Shown here: piece by piece, positions 35,304-44,042 of the stretch
Layout: each line of letters opens with the position of its first letter
How positions within the stretch are numbered: position 1 is the stretch's first letter
Origin: SMWD01 sp964629475
Lineage (GTDB): Bacteria > Pseudomonadota > Gammaproteobacteria > Steroidobacterales > GCA-2729495
Direction: 5' to 3'
Length of the DNA stretch: 64,000 bases
Assembly: GCA_964629475.1 (NCBI GenBank)
Contig: CAZVQW010000001.1
Span: forward strand, 375,333 to 439,332
Translations under genes and position numbers: made by a program
The notes under the pieces: generated by a model
What the model saw: only the letters and a program-made list of their open reading frames with translations
What the model was told of the DNA's origin: nothing
Databases searched by the model: none

Positions 35304-35597
35304 CCAGTACTCCGAATATTGTCTCGATGCAGCGCTCAGGAAACCGGCCTGACATCATTTTATAACTGAGAACCGCACAGCCAGCGCCATCGACGCCGGA
35401 AGATATCATACAAGTCTACCTACCTTTACCGCCCCGCTGCACGGAACTGGATCCCTGTCCTGCACAAATTCAGAATACGGTGCACGCCTCATCGGCAAAT
35501 GTGTGACCGACTCTTTGCCATTAGCTGCGGTCATGAGATATGTTCGTCCCCTGCGGAGCCGACCGATACCGGCTTATCGAGCATCAACAGGCGACGC
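35304..35597. other. divergent intergenic region at 35.4 kb
   Basis: This 294-base gap separates the glycosyltransferase (minus) from the acetyltransferase-like gene (plus). An in-frame extension of the latter to 35499 is open but its residues look non-coding. No operator or riboswitch was recognised. Confidence 0.4.
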
Positions 35598-36743
35598 ATG
35601 ACCAAATCCTACAACATCCGGATTGAGCCGATCGACTCCCTGCAACATCTGGAGTCGCTCTGGACCGACCTTGAAACCAGGGCTCCGTGTTCGTATTTCC
35701 GCTCATGGGGCTGGATTGGAACCTGGCTTTCCAGCTTGCCCCGCAGCATCTCACCATTACTGGTTCGGATTCTTGCCGCCGATCAACTCGCAGGACTGGC
35801 GGTGATTTGCAAAAACAGGGTTCGCTACCCGTTGTTCGGGACCAATGGACTGTTCATTCACGAAACGGGATCGCTGGACCACGACCGATTAACCATTGAG
35901 TACAACGGCCTTCTGTTAGAAAAGCAGGATGACACCGATCTGCTCACCGTAATTTTTCAAGAATTTCAGCAACAACTGAACTGGGACGAGATCCGCGTCG
36001 GCGGGCTCGAGGCCTCGCTCGTGCCGATCTATTCGGAATCGGCCAGGGATATCGATCTGGACCCTGTCGTCCGCGACGAAAAACCGTGTTTTGGTGTTGA
36101 TCTGTCCACCGTACGTGATTCGGAAGCCGATTACCTGTCGGGCCTGAGCCGCAATACGCGCTATCAAATTCGACGTGCAATTCGCGAGTACGAGAAACGC
36201 GGACCGTTGCGATTGACGATTGCCCGGGACCTGTCAACGGCACAAGAATTGTTTGGCAAGTTACAAGAGCAGCATCAACGGTACTGGATGCAGAAGGGAC
36301 AACCCGGAGCATTCGCCACTCGCTGGGTCAGGGATTTTCACGACAAGCTCATATCCACACGCTTCCCACATCAGGAAATACAAATTATCGAGGTTAACTG
36401 CGGGGAGGATCCGATTGCATATTTGTACAACTTTGTCTGGCAAAACAAAGTGTATTGCTATCAGAGCGGCCTGGTATTCGAAGAAAACTCGCACCTCAAA
36501 CCCGGGCTAGTGGCACATACGCTTGCCATTGAACACAATCTCGAGGCCGGCAACGACTACTATGACTTCCTTATGGGCCGGGAACGTTACAAGCAGAACC
36601 TCGGCAATACATACACCGATATGCTCTGGTTATCCCTGCGCAAGAATCTCCTGCGTTATCGAATACACGATTCGCTGGCATCCCTGAAGTCCGGCATCCG
36701 GTCACAAATCAAACCGAACAAACCCGGCAGCTCCTCAAACTAG
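35598..36743 (+). CDS. GNAT/BioF2-like (CelD/BcsL-type) acetyltransferase
   Basis: From the ATG at 35598 the protein has 381 residues. It belongs to the FemAB-like GNAT group often annotated CelD/BcsL or acetyltransferase 6. Blocks include the opening IRIEPIDSLQHLESLWTDLETRAPCSYFRSWGWIGTWL, the mid-protein YLSGLSRNTRYQIRRAIREYEKRGPLRLTIA, and the acyl-CoA-site segment AYLYNFVWQNKVYCYQSGLVFEENSHLKPGLVAHTLAIEHNLEAGNDYYDFLMGRERYKQNLG. Such proteins occur in polysaccharide loci and are thought to acylate sugars. The gene is followed 7 bases on by a second GNAT-like gene, so they are co-transcribed. No signal peptide is seen. Confidence 0.83.
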   Translation: MTKSYNIRIEPIDSLQHLESLWTDLETRAPCSYFRSWGWIGTWLSSLPRSISPLLVRILAADQLAGLAVICKNRVRYPLFGTNGLFIHETGSLDHDRLTIEYNGLLLEKQDDTDLLTVIFQEFQQQLNWDEIRVGGLEASLVPIYSESARDIDLDPVVRDEKPCFGVDLSTVRDSEADYLSGLSRNTRYQIRRAIREYEKRGPLRLTIARDLSTAQELFGKLQEQHQRYWMQKGQPGAFATRWVRDFHDKLISTRFPHQEIQIIEVNCGEDPIAYLYNFVWQNKVYCYQSGLVFEENSHLKPGLVAHTLAIEHNLEAGNDYYDFLMGRERYKQNLGNTYTDMLWLSLRKNLLRYRIHDSLASLKSGIRSQIKPNKPGSSSN

Positions 36744-36750
36744 ATTTGCC

Positions 36751-37437
36751 GTGCGTCGATTCAGGCACATATTCTGGGAACTCGGCTGGTCTAACGGTCT
36801 GCTGTACCTGCTTGACCAGGCACTCAGGCGCGTATCGGCGTCACGCGCACTGATGCAACGTTACTACCTTGTCGTTCAGCCTGTGGAAGTCCCGATACGC
36901 CTTCCCAAACGCATGGGCGCCGCCTATCGGATCAAATTTATTAAGCCAAACGATCCGGAGTGCCGGCACTTGCCGCGACCAGCCGAAGAAATCAGAGATC
37001 GCTTCAAGCATGATTCAACCTGTATCGCGATTTACGATGAAACACAGCTAGCAGGTTTCATATGGTTTTGTACCGACGAATACCTCGAAGCAGAGGTCAA
37101 TTGTCGATTCTTGCCGTCACCTGCCGATCGGGTTGCCTGGGATTTCGACATTTATATCGAGCCCGATCATCGTAATGGTATAGCTTTTTTGAAGCTGTGG
37201 ATGGCGGGACTGGACTACCTGAAGTCCAAAGGCATGCTGTGGTCAGCCAGCCAGATTTCCGCATTCCTGCCGCAATCGTTGGCGTCGCACAGACGGCTCG
37301 GCGCAATCATCGTAGGCCAGGCATTTTTCCTGCGTATTTTCAGCTTGCAAATCACGGTTACGAACATTTCGCCGTATGTGCAAGTTACGTGGAGAAAAGA
37401 CCGCGGCCCGTCGGTCATCGTATCGACACCGAATTAG
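36751..37437 (+). CDS. small GNAT-like acyltransferase
   Basis: This 228-residue protein starts at a GTG 7 bases after the previous stop. It resembles a GNAT fold: FKHDSTCIAIYDETQLAGFIWFCTDEYLEAEVNCRF, then VAWDFDIYIEPDHRNGIAFLKLWMAGLDYLKSKGMLWSASQISAFLPQSLASHRRLGA. A strand ending in IYIEPDHRNGIAFLKL is in the place of the acetyl-CoA loop, though the R/Q-x-x-G-x-G/A motif is poor. It probably works with the preceding enzyme on the polysaccharide or its precursor. It converges on the PLP decarboxylase with 7 bases between stops. Family call is moderate and substrate unknown. Confidence 0.65.
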   Translation: MRRFRHIFWELGWSNGLLYLLDQALRRVSASRALMQRYYLVVQPVEVPIRLPKRMGAAYRIKFIKPNDPECRHLPRPAEEIRDRFKHDSTCIAIYDETQLAGFIWFCTDEYLEAEVNCRFLPSPADRVAWDFDIYIEPDHRNGIAFLKLWMAGLDYLKSKGMLWSASQISAFLPQSLASHRRLGAIIVGQAFFLRIFSLQITVTNISPYVQVTWRKDRGPSVIVSTPN

Positions 37438-37444
37438 CTGCCAG

Positions 37445-38686
37445 CTAAACGATAACCTCGACAGGCTCGGGATGGCTCAAAAAACCATGCGGACTCGCTG
37501 AAAATCCATACGCACCGGACTGCAATACCACAACGAGATCACCCGGACCGGCGATTGGCAGGTCCATCTTGCCGGTCAACAAATCCAACGGTGTACACAG
37601 CGGACCAACGACCGACGTCGTCTCGGTCCGACTGTCATCCATCCGATTACCGATCACGACCGGGTAGTTCTTGCGAATAACCTGACCGAAATTTCCCGAT
37701 GCGGCCAGGTGATGATGCATGCCGCCATCGGTCACGAGAAAAACCTGTCCGCGTGACACTTTGCGCTCGATGACCCGGCAAACGTAATAGCCCGCCTCGC
37801 CGACCAGGAATCGACCGAGTTCGAGAATCAGCCTTGCGCCGGGCATGCTTGCCGCCGCACGCGCAGCAAGAACTTCCAGGTTGGCGCCGATCGGCCCCAG
37901 ATCCAGCGGCGTCTCGCCGGGAAAATACGGAATACCGAAACCGCCGCCGATATTCAGATGTGAGATCGGGCCGGGCATCGCGGCGGCAAGTTTTTCCGCC
38001 AGAGCAACCGACTCATTCTGAGCCTCGATAATCGATTCGGAGTTCAGGTTTTGCGAACCCGCAAAAATATGAAAGCCGACGAGATCGAGTCGTTCATGAT
38101 CCACCCTGCCGAGCATGGCAGGAATAATTTCGGCATCGATGCCAAACTGTTGAGGACCGCCGCCCATCTTCATCCCTGAGGTCTTGAGCTGAAAATCAGG
38201 ATTGACGCGAATCGCAACCCGCGGTCGCTTATCCAGCTCCCCGGCGATCGCAACCAGTTCGAGCAGCTCTCGTTCCGATTCGGCATGCAACGTAACACCC
38301 GCCTCGACCGCAACCCGCAGTTCATCTGCCTGTTTGCCGGGGCCGGCAAAACTGAGTTGCTCAGCGGGGATTCCGGCATCGAGAGCGACACGCATCTCAC
38401 CAACCGAAGCGATATCGAAACCATCGACGCGTCCGGACATATGCCGTACGACATCGAACATCGGATTCGCCTTGATCGCATAATGCAGGTCGACTGCATC
38501 GGGCAGAACGTTACGCAACAATTCGATTCGAGCCGTAATCGCCTGCTTATCGTAAACGTAGAACGGGGTGCAACCAACTTGTGCCTGTATCTGCGTCAAT
38601 GACTGCCCACCGATGACCAGCTCACCATCGCATGACGGAAGCCCGGCAACCGCAGCATGCCCCTGTGTTTTTCGACTGCTACTCAT
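37445..38686 (-). CDS. PLP-dependent decarboxylase, exosortase A system-associated type
   Basis: This 413-residue fold-type III PLP enzyme resembles diaminopimelate decarboxylase. The PLP lysine lies in DLHYAIKANPMFDVVRHM near residue 50. ASVGEMRVALDAGIPAEQLSFAGPGKQADEL, LVGFHIFAGSQNLN, LNIGGGFGIPYFPGE and VVGPLCTPLDLLTG follow. This set is that of the decarboxylase found beside an acyl-CoA ligase in exosortase A loci. Its first 8 bases overlap the end of the upstream ligase gene (38679-38686), so translation is coupled. With the ligase and carrier protein it may load and decarboxylate an amino acid for attachment to the polymer, which is inference from gene order. Confidence 0.9.
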   Translation of the reverse strand: MSSSRKTQGHAAVAGLPSCDGELVIGGQSLTQIQAQVGCTPFYVYDKQAITARIELLRNVLPDAVDLHYAIKANPMFDVVRHMSGRVDGFDIASVGEMRVALDAGIPAEQLSFAGPGKQADELRVAVEAGVTLHAESERELLELVAIAGELDKRPRVAIRVNPDFQLKTSGMKMGGGPQQFGIDAEIIPAMLGRVDHERLDLVGFHIFAGSQNLNSESIIEAQNESVALAEKLAAAMPGPISHLNIGGGFGIPYFPGETPLDLGPIGANLEVLAARAAASMPGARLILELGRFLVGEAGYYVCRVIERKVSRGQVFLVTDGGMHHHLAASGNFGQVIRKNYPVVIGNRMDDSRTETTSVVGPLCTPLDLLTGKMDLPIAGPGDLVVVLQSGAYGFSASPHGFLSHPEPVEVIV

Positions 38687-40274
38687 GACCTTTCGTCAGA
38701 TCTGCACGGTAGCGGCTCACGATCGAACTCCGATCGAGCTTGCCGTTTGCATTCCGCGGCAGACTCTCCTCCCAGATAATTCGTGCCGGCACCATGAATG
38801 CCGGCAATGCCCGCCGGCAATCGGTCAGCAGCTGTTCAGAATCGCCGGCAGCCCCATCCAAAGGCTCGACGACGGCGACAATGCTCTGACCGATGTCCGC
38901 ATCCTGCAACCCGAATACGCAAACCGCCCCGGTAGACCGGGTGTCATAGATAGCCTCTTCCACTTCACCGGGACTGACCCGGTACCCGGAAGTCTTGATC
39001 ATTTCATCGTTACGACCGATAAAGTACAGATACCCTTCAGCGTCCCGGCGTACGATATCGCCGGACCAGACCGCGACCTCGGGCAGCGGCATACCGGCGA
39101 CACGGCTTGGCAACGGACGAAATCTTTCGCGAGTCCGGTCTTCATCGCGCCAGTAGCCGGCTGCAACCAGCGCACCGCGATGCACTAATTCACCCGGTTC
39201 ATCCGGTTCGCATTCCGTGCCGTCCGGCCGGACGACGACGACCTGGACACCCGGAATCGCCTTACCCATCGATGTCGGTCGCTCGTCGAGCTTATCGGGC
39301 GAGAGATAGGTCGACCTGAATGCCTCGGTCAGACCGTACATGAGAAATATATCCACATCGTCTGCACACTGCTGCAGTTGCCGGATCACCGGGACCGGCA
39401 ATGCACCTCCCGAATTGGTCAGGTAACGTAGCGAATGCTTAACCTCTTCCGGCCAGTCCATTGCAGCTAACTTGAGCCACATTGGAGGCACGCCGGCCAG
39501 TCCGGTGATCCCGTAACGTTTCGCCGCCTTCAGCACATCCGCCGGAAACAGATAATTCAGCAATACGACCGTTGCACCAACATAAAAACTCGTCGTTAGC
39601 TGGCTGAATCCGTAATCGAAGCTGAACGGCAGAACAGCCAGGATGCGATCATTCTCGGTATTGTGCAGATAGGTAGCAACACTGCGCGCACCGGCCACCA
39701 TATTACGATGCGTCAGGATGACGCCCTTTGCATTACCGGTGCTACCGGACGTATAAAATATTGCCACCGGATCCCGATCGATGACTTCAGGTTGCACGAG
39801 GCTTGCCCCGCCAGCCAGGAACTCATCCCAACCCAACAAGTTCGGACCGGTGCCCGCTGATTCACTACCGGGCCGGTCTGTCATCATGACGGTGTGTAAA
39901 TCGGGACATTCCGTCAGCACATCCTGCAATCCGTTCAAATGAGCACTCGTCGACACTAATATCTCAGCGCCGGAGTCGCGCAAGATGTGAGCAACCTGTC
40001 TGGCTTTCAGCAACGGGTTGACCGGCACGAAGATCGCACCACAGTGCGAGACGGCGAAGAATGTTGCCACCGTTTCGATACTCTTCGGCATGAACACAGC
40101 CACACGCACATGCCTGTCCAGACCGATGCCTGTAAAGCCGCGCGCTATTGCCGACACGGATTCGGCCAGCTCAGCATACGACGCCTGTACCTCACCGCAG
40201 CGTATGGCGCATCGCTCACCCCGCTCCGCGGCGGTGGATGTGATCAGTTCGTGCAGCAAATCAGGCATCGGCAC
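38679..40274 (-). CDS. acyl-CoA ligase (AMP-forming), exosortase A system-associated type
   Basis: This 531-residue adenylate-forming enzyme carries the AMP-binding core DPVAIFYTSGSTGNAKGVILTHRNM near residue 170, the FLMYGLTEAFRSTYL motif, the hinge motif YLYFIGRNDEMIKTSGYRVSPGEVE, and the catalytic lysine region PRNANGKLDRSS near the C-terminus. It activates a carboxylic or amino acid as acyl-AMP and passes it to CoA or a carrier protein. Its divergent neighbour at 40605 is a free-standing carrier protein, the likely acceptor. The PLP decarboxylase overlaps its 3' end. The class is secure and the acyl substrate is not known. Confidence 0.92.
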   Translation of the reverse strand: MPMPDLLHELITSTAAERGERCAIRCGEVQASYAELAESVSAIARGFTGIGLDRHVRVAVFMPKSIETVATFFAVSHCGAIFVPVNPLLKARQVAHILRDSGAEILVSTSAHLNGLQDVLTECPDLHTVMMTDRPGSESAGTGPNLLGWDEFLAGGASLVQPEVIDRDPVAIFYTSGSTGNAKGVILTHRNMVAGARSVATYLHNTENDRILAVLPFSFDYGFSQLTTSFYVGATVVLLNYLFPADVLKAAKRYGITGLAGVPPMWLKLAAMDWPEEVKHSLRYLTNSGGALPVPVIRQLQQCADDVDIFLMYGLTEAFRSTYLSPDKLDERPTSMGKAIPGVQVVVVRPDGTECEPDEPGELVHRGALVAAGYWRDEDRTRERFRPLPSRVAGMPLPEVAVWSGDIVRRDAEGYLYFIGRNDEMIKTSGYRVSPGEVEEAIYDTRSTGAVCVFGLQDADIGQSIVAVVEPLDGAAGDSEQLLTDCRRALPAFMVPARIIWEESLPRNANGKLDRSSIVSRYRADLTKGHE

Positions 40275-40604
40275 TCATTCCATCACGGCCGGACGGTAGA
40301 AATTTCAATGAATTGACGGATCTCGAAATACATTTGAATAAAACCAGGCCTCTGGCAAGAAATTATTTGCCGAAAATCCCTGAGCCAAAAAAATCATGGG
40401 CCGATAAATTGCGACGATTCTTTCAGGCTTGTTACGGCACAGGAACACGCGATTCTAGCCGAATCAAAGGGTGAATGCTGGGATCTGGAGCACGGTTGGG
40501 ATGACTGGTCGATGCTATATTTTTCGCATACAATTCCGCGTCTTGCCGCTATTCGACCAGCAGCAGCACATAACAGCAAAGCGATCCGACATCGGAGCCC
40601 GACA
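40275..40604. other. divergent intergenic region between acyl-CoA ligase and carrier protein
   Basis: This 330-base, AT-rich gap holds promoters for both directions. One -24/-12 candidate is noted at 40398-40413. An imperfect inverted repeat, GGCAAGAAATTATTTGCC, lies near 40354. Open frames reading through it (from 40471 and 40512) lack coding character before 40605. Confidence 0.4.
40398..40413 (+). promoter_or_regulatory. possible sigma-54 promoter for the carrier protein gene
   Basis: GG at 40399-40400 and GC at 40411-40412 have the right spacing, with GGC at -24 and TTGC at -12 (GGCCGATAAATTGC). It reads toward the carrier protein gene about 190 bases away. The -24 box is incomplete. PrsR is a plausible activator. 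Confidence 0.3.
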
Positions 40605-40853
40605 ATGCCAGATCAGCGGGTTCGCAACATCTTGCGAACATCACTACAGCTTGACAATCGTATCGAACAAATGGATACCGACAGTCCGCTGCTCGGTGCG
40701 ATTCCTGAACTCGATTCAATGGCCGTCATCTTAATAGTGACTGCGATGGAGGAGGAATTCGACTTCATTATCGATGATGACGAGATTTCAGCCGATACAT
40801 TCGCTACGCTAGGATCTCTCATCGAATTCGTGCAGAACAAGGTAGTATCCTGA
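40605..40853 (+). CDS. acyl carrier protein, free-standing
   Basis: This 82-residue acyl carrier protein starts at the ATG at 40605. An open frame to 40512 has no carrier-like residues. The phosphopantetheine attachment serine is Ser38 in IPELDSMAVILIVTAMEEEFDF, the usual D-S-(L/M) motif, followed by the acidic helix IDDDEISADTFATLGSLIEFV. It is one of the short carrier proteins seen beside exosortase-associated acyl-CoA ligases. It faces the ligase gene and is 50 bases before the asparagine-synthase-like gene. Activation would need a phosphopantetheinyl transferase such as that at 10.8 kb. Confidence 0.9.
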   Translation: MPDQRVRNILRTSLQLDNRIEQMDTDSPLLGAIPELDSMAVILIVTAMEEEFDFIIDDDEISADTFATLGSLIEFVQNKVVS

Positions 40854-40903
40854 TGCCTGAGGCCGGTTCGGCAGATCCGATTACGCCTCCAGGGTGTCAC
40901 TGA

Positions 40904-42742
40904 ATGGAACTGCTCGCTGGATGGCAAAGATCCGGGCTGACAACAGACGTCAGCAATGCGTTGGCACGTAACATTCTTGCCGCAACAAGTCCCTCTTCCC
41001 GACACACGATTCATGAACCCTGCCCGGACCTGACTCTCATAACCTCTGTCGATGGCGACAGAACCCTCGAATTCGACCACGAAGCAGACCTGTTACTGGG
41101 GATCGGTACGCCGTTCTTCGAAAGCACAGAATCCAGCCGGACAGAAACATTCCGCCGTGCACTGACAACAGGCCTCAGGCACGACCGGCACCGCACGCTA
41201 TCAAATCTCAGCGGCTGTTTCGCGCTTGCGAATTACACGCGGGACAACAACCGGCTAATACTGGCGACCGACCGTTTCGCCAGCATGCCAATTTACTATA
41301 CGGTCACCGGTAAGGGTTCGCTGATCTTCAGCACAACGTACACCGATTTGTTTCAGCACCCGCAGATTCGCGGCCGGGTCGATCAACAATCCGTCTACAA
41401 CTATATTTTCTTTTCGACCGTACCCGGGGACCGGTGCATTCATCAGGATATATACCGGATCCCGCCGGCATCCCTGCTGGTTTTCGAGAATGGACAGCTC
41501 GACATACAACGCTATTGGCAGCCGAACTTTAACCGTGACGGCTCACCGCCCGCGGCTGAACTGGAGCGGAAAGCGTTCGACTCATTGTCCGAATCAGTCG
41601 GCAGATTTGCCACGCTGGATAACCCCGGCTGCTTTCTGAGTGGCGGCCTGGACAGCAGCGCCGTCGCCGGGTTGGCCGCGCAGCACCAAAACGGCCAACC
41701 GTTTCACGCCTATACGATGGGTTTTACCGAGGCGGAGTTCGACGAAACCGCCTATGCGCGAATCGCGGCACAACACTTCGGCCTTGAACTGCATGAGCAT
41801 CAGATCACCGCCGAGGAGCTGATCCAGACAATCGACACGATCACGGCAGCCTTCGCGGAACCATTCGGCAACTCTTCGGCGATTTGTTCCTATATCGGTG
41901 CAAAGGTTGCGCGGGAAGATGGTGTCATCAACATATTGGCCGGTGACGGTGGCGACGAACTGTTTGCCGGCAATGAGCGTTATCAGAAGCAACTTGTTTT
42001 TGAGCTATACGATCGCGTTCCACAAAGTTTGCGTAACGCTATTCTGAATCCATTTGCGGAAAAAACAGCAAAATTACCGGGCCCGTTCAGCAAGATCGCC
42101 AGCTACATCAGGCAGGCATTGATACCGCTACCGGCACGGATGTTCACGTACCACTTGCTGGTGCGCAACTCGCCATCCGAGATTCTGACACCAACCTTTC
42201 TGCAACAGATCGATATCGAGTGGCCGTTTCGATTCCTTCAATCTTTGTACGACGAACCCGTTGGCGGCGATACGCTGGACCGGATGATGTTTCTGGACTG
42301 GACCATAACGCTTGCAGACAATGACCTTCGCAAGGTTCGCACGACGTGTGAAGCAGCCGATTTATACGTGCACTTCCCGATGCTGACCCGCTCGGTCACA
42401 GATGCATCGTTACAGGTTGCATCCGGCGACAAGATGACGCTGCGTACGCTGCGCGCTTTTTACAAAGATGCCTTCGGCAAGTTCCTGCCCGAACAGATCC
42501 TGCACAAGCAGAAACACGGCTTCGGCGTCCCGGTCGGCCCGTGGATGTCGGTGAACGCCGATCTTCGCGAGCGGGTCTACGGCCGTCTCGGTACACTGAA
42601 GGAGCGTGATATTTTTCAGGCCGGCTATATAGATAATCTCATTCACCTGCACCGGACCGACCATGCCGTCTATTACGGTGCGCTGATCTGGCCGTTGTTT
42701 ATGCTGGAAGAGTGGTTCCAGACTCATGCCTGCCAGGACTGA
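40904..42742 (+). CDS. asparagine-synthase-like protein without glutaminase cysteine
   Basis: This 612-residue protein has the asparagine synthase layout but opens MELLAGWQRSGLTTD instead of MCGI, so the N-terminal nucleophile is absent. The N-terminal domain is still recognisable (LSGCFALANYTRDNNRLILATDRFASMPIYY). The synthase domain has the PP-loop motif GCFLSGGLDSSAVAG near residue 245 and INILAGDGGDELFAGNERY near 345. It may use free ammonia or another amine, for example one presented by the PLP/carrier-protein module, to amidate or condense an adenylated substrate. It follows the carrier gene by 50 bases. Its last 44 bases overlap the end of the convergent Wzy/ligase-like gene. Confidence 0.87.
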   Translation: MELLAGWQRSGLTTDVSNALARNILAATSPSSRHTIHEPCPDLTLITSVDGDRTLEFDHEADLLLGIGTPFFESTESSRTETFRRALTTGLRHDRHRTLSNLSGCFALANYTRDNNRLILATDRFASMPIYYTVTGKGSLIFSTTYTDLFQHPQIRGRVDQQSVYNYIFFSTVPGDRCIHQDIYRIPPASLLVFENGQLDIQRYWQPNFNRDGSPPAAELERKAFDSLSESVGRFATLDNPGCFLSGGLDSSAVAGLAAQHQNGQPFHAYTMGFTEAEFDETAYARIAAQHFGLELHEHQITAEELIQTIDTITAAFAEPFGNSSAICSYIGAKVAREDGVINILAGDGGDELFAGNERYQKQLVFELYDRVPQSLRNAILNPFAEKTAKLPGPFSKIASYIRQALIPLPARMFTYHLLVRNSPSEILTPTFLQQIDIEWPFRFLQSLYDEPVGGDTLDRMMFLDWTITLADNDLRKVRTTCEAADLYVHFPMLTRSVTDASLQVASGDKMTLRTLRAFYKDAFGKFLPEQILHKQKHGFGVPVGPWMSVNADLRERVYGRLGTLKERDIFQAGYIDNLIHLHRTDHAVYYGALIWPLFMLEEWFQTHACQD

Positions 42743-44042
42743 CCGATTGCGTCGCCGGCTCATCGACCCCGCCCACATAGTGCTTCTCGGTTTCCTTTTT
42801 AACGATTGCCCGGAGCACCACCAATAACGCTATCAAGTGATAGTACAGATCGAAATAGGACAAGCCGAGGAAGGCGCCCCCGACCGCAAAACCGACCAGA
42901 CTGGTCTGCAGCATCGCCGCAAGGTCAGCGGTCCAGGCCAGATCGGGAATATTTTTTGCCCGCCGAATAATGTTGCTGCCGGTAAAGTAGGCCGAGAAAC
43001 CGAGTAACAGGAACAAGAACAGACCGAAAAACCCGTGCTCGCCCAGCACGCGAAAATAAATACTGTGAGGTCCCTGAAAAAGCTCCTTGTGCTCATCGAA
43101 ATCTGCCGAGACTTCCGGTGAATAGCGGCGATAATTGTCTTCGATGAACACATGGTAACCACCGCCGATCGGCCGCTCGGCCGCGATATCGATCGCAAAC
43201 GTCCATGCATTGATGCGCCCCATCGCCGACCGGTCCTCCTCGAACGAAGAAATCGTTTCCATCCGATCAAACCATTCCTCGGGCATCGACATGACAAATA
43301 CCGGAATCATGACCAGAATTGCCAATCCGATACCGATCTTATGGCGGCTCTTGAGCCACAGGAACATCAGCATCGTCACGCCGGCCAGTGCCGCACCACG
43401 CGAATGGGAACCCAGGATTGACAGGCAGGTCATGCCCATGAGTGCAACAAGTCCGAGCCTCACATAGAGATTCCCGGTATGGGTAAACAGGTACCACGCC
43501 AGCGGCAGTGTCATGATCAGTGCCAGCGCCAGCGCATTGTTATCGGCAATAAAGCTGCCGGCAGGACCCCAGACGAGATATTCCGAACCACTGAGAAAAG
43601 TGTAAATACCGCCCTTCAAACCGAAGAAACCCAGCGAGATGACGATGACCCACACGAGTGCCTTGACCCGCTGCGGCGTCTGCATCAGGAAAATCGTCAG
43701 AAACGAAAACAACTGAATCTTCGCGGTCCGCATCAATTCACCGGACGCTTCCTCCATATTCAGCGCAAACATTGTCGTGAACGCCATCCAGCTTATGAAC
43801 AACAGCCAGGTAATCGTCGTCAGGTTAATCGGCAACCCCTTTCGATCTCGATAAAACAGGATGCCGATCAGTGTCGCAATCGCGGTCAACTGAGCGAAAG
43901 GAAAATCAAACGCAAAAGACCATGTGAGCCTGTGTGGATTCATATAGCCGAGCCAGCTCCACAGGAGAATGCCGATCCATGGCCGCCAGACTACGACCGG
44001 CAGCAGGCTGAAGACGATTAATATGATGACGATGTCTCTCAT
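42699..44042 (-). CDS. O-antigen ligase/polymerase-like protein, exosortase A system-associated type
   Basis: This 447-residue membrane protein has about ten or more hydrophobic helices and a large periplasmic loop (MPEEWFDRMETISSFEEDRSAMGRINAWTFAIDIAAERPIGGGYHVFIEDNYRRYSP) typical of the Wzy/WaaL family. The segments WLGYMNPHRLTWSFAF and GPHSIYFRVLGEHGFFGLFLFLLLG match the putative O-glycosylation ligase of exosortase A loci. It polymerises repeat units or ligates the chain to an acceptor in the periplasm. It starts with a 4-base ATGA overlap with the upstream deacetylase gene and ends the 12-gene operon. Confidence 0.9.
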   Translation of the reverse strand: MRDIVIILIVFSLLPVVVWRPWIGILLWSWLGYMNPHRLTWSFAFDFPFAQLTAIATLIGILFYRDRKGLPINLTTITWLLFISWMAFTTMFALNMEEASGELMRTAKIQLFSFLTIFLMQTPQRVKALVWVIVISLGFFGLKGGIYTFLSGSEYLVWGPAGSFIADNNALALALIMTLPLAWYLFTHTGNLYVRLGLVALMGMTCLSILGSHSRGAALAGVTMLMFLWLKSRHKIGIGLAILVMIPVFVMSMPEEWFDRMETISSFEEDRSAMGRINAWTFAIDIAAERPIGGGYHVFIEDNYRRYSPEVSADFDEHKELFQGPHSIYFRVLGEHGFFGLFLFLLLGFSAYFTGSNIIRRAKNIPDLAWTADLAAMLQTSLVGFAVGGAFLGLSYFDLYYHLIALLVVLRAIVKKETEKHYVGGVDEPATQSVSPGRHESGTTLPA

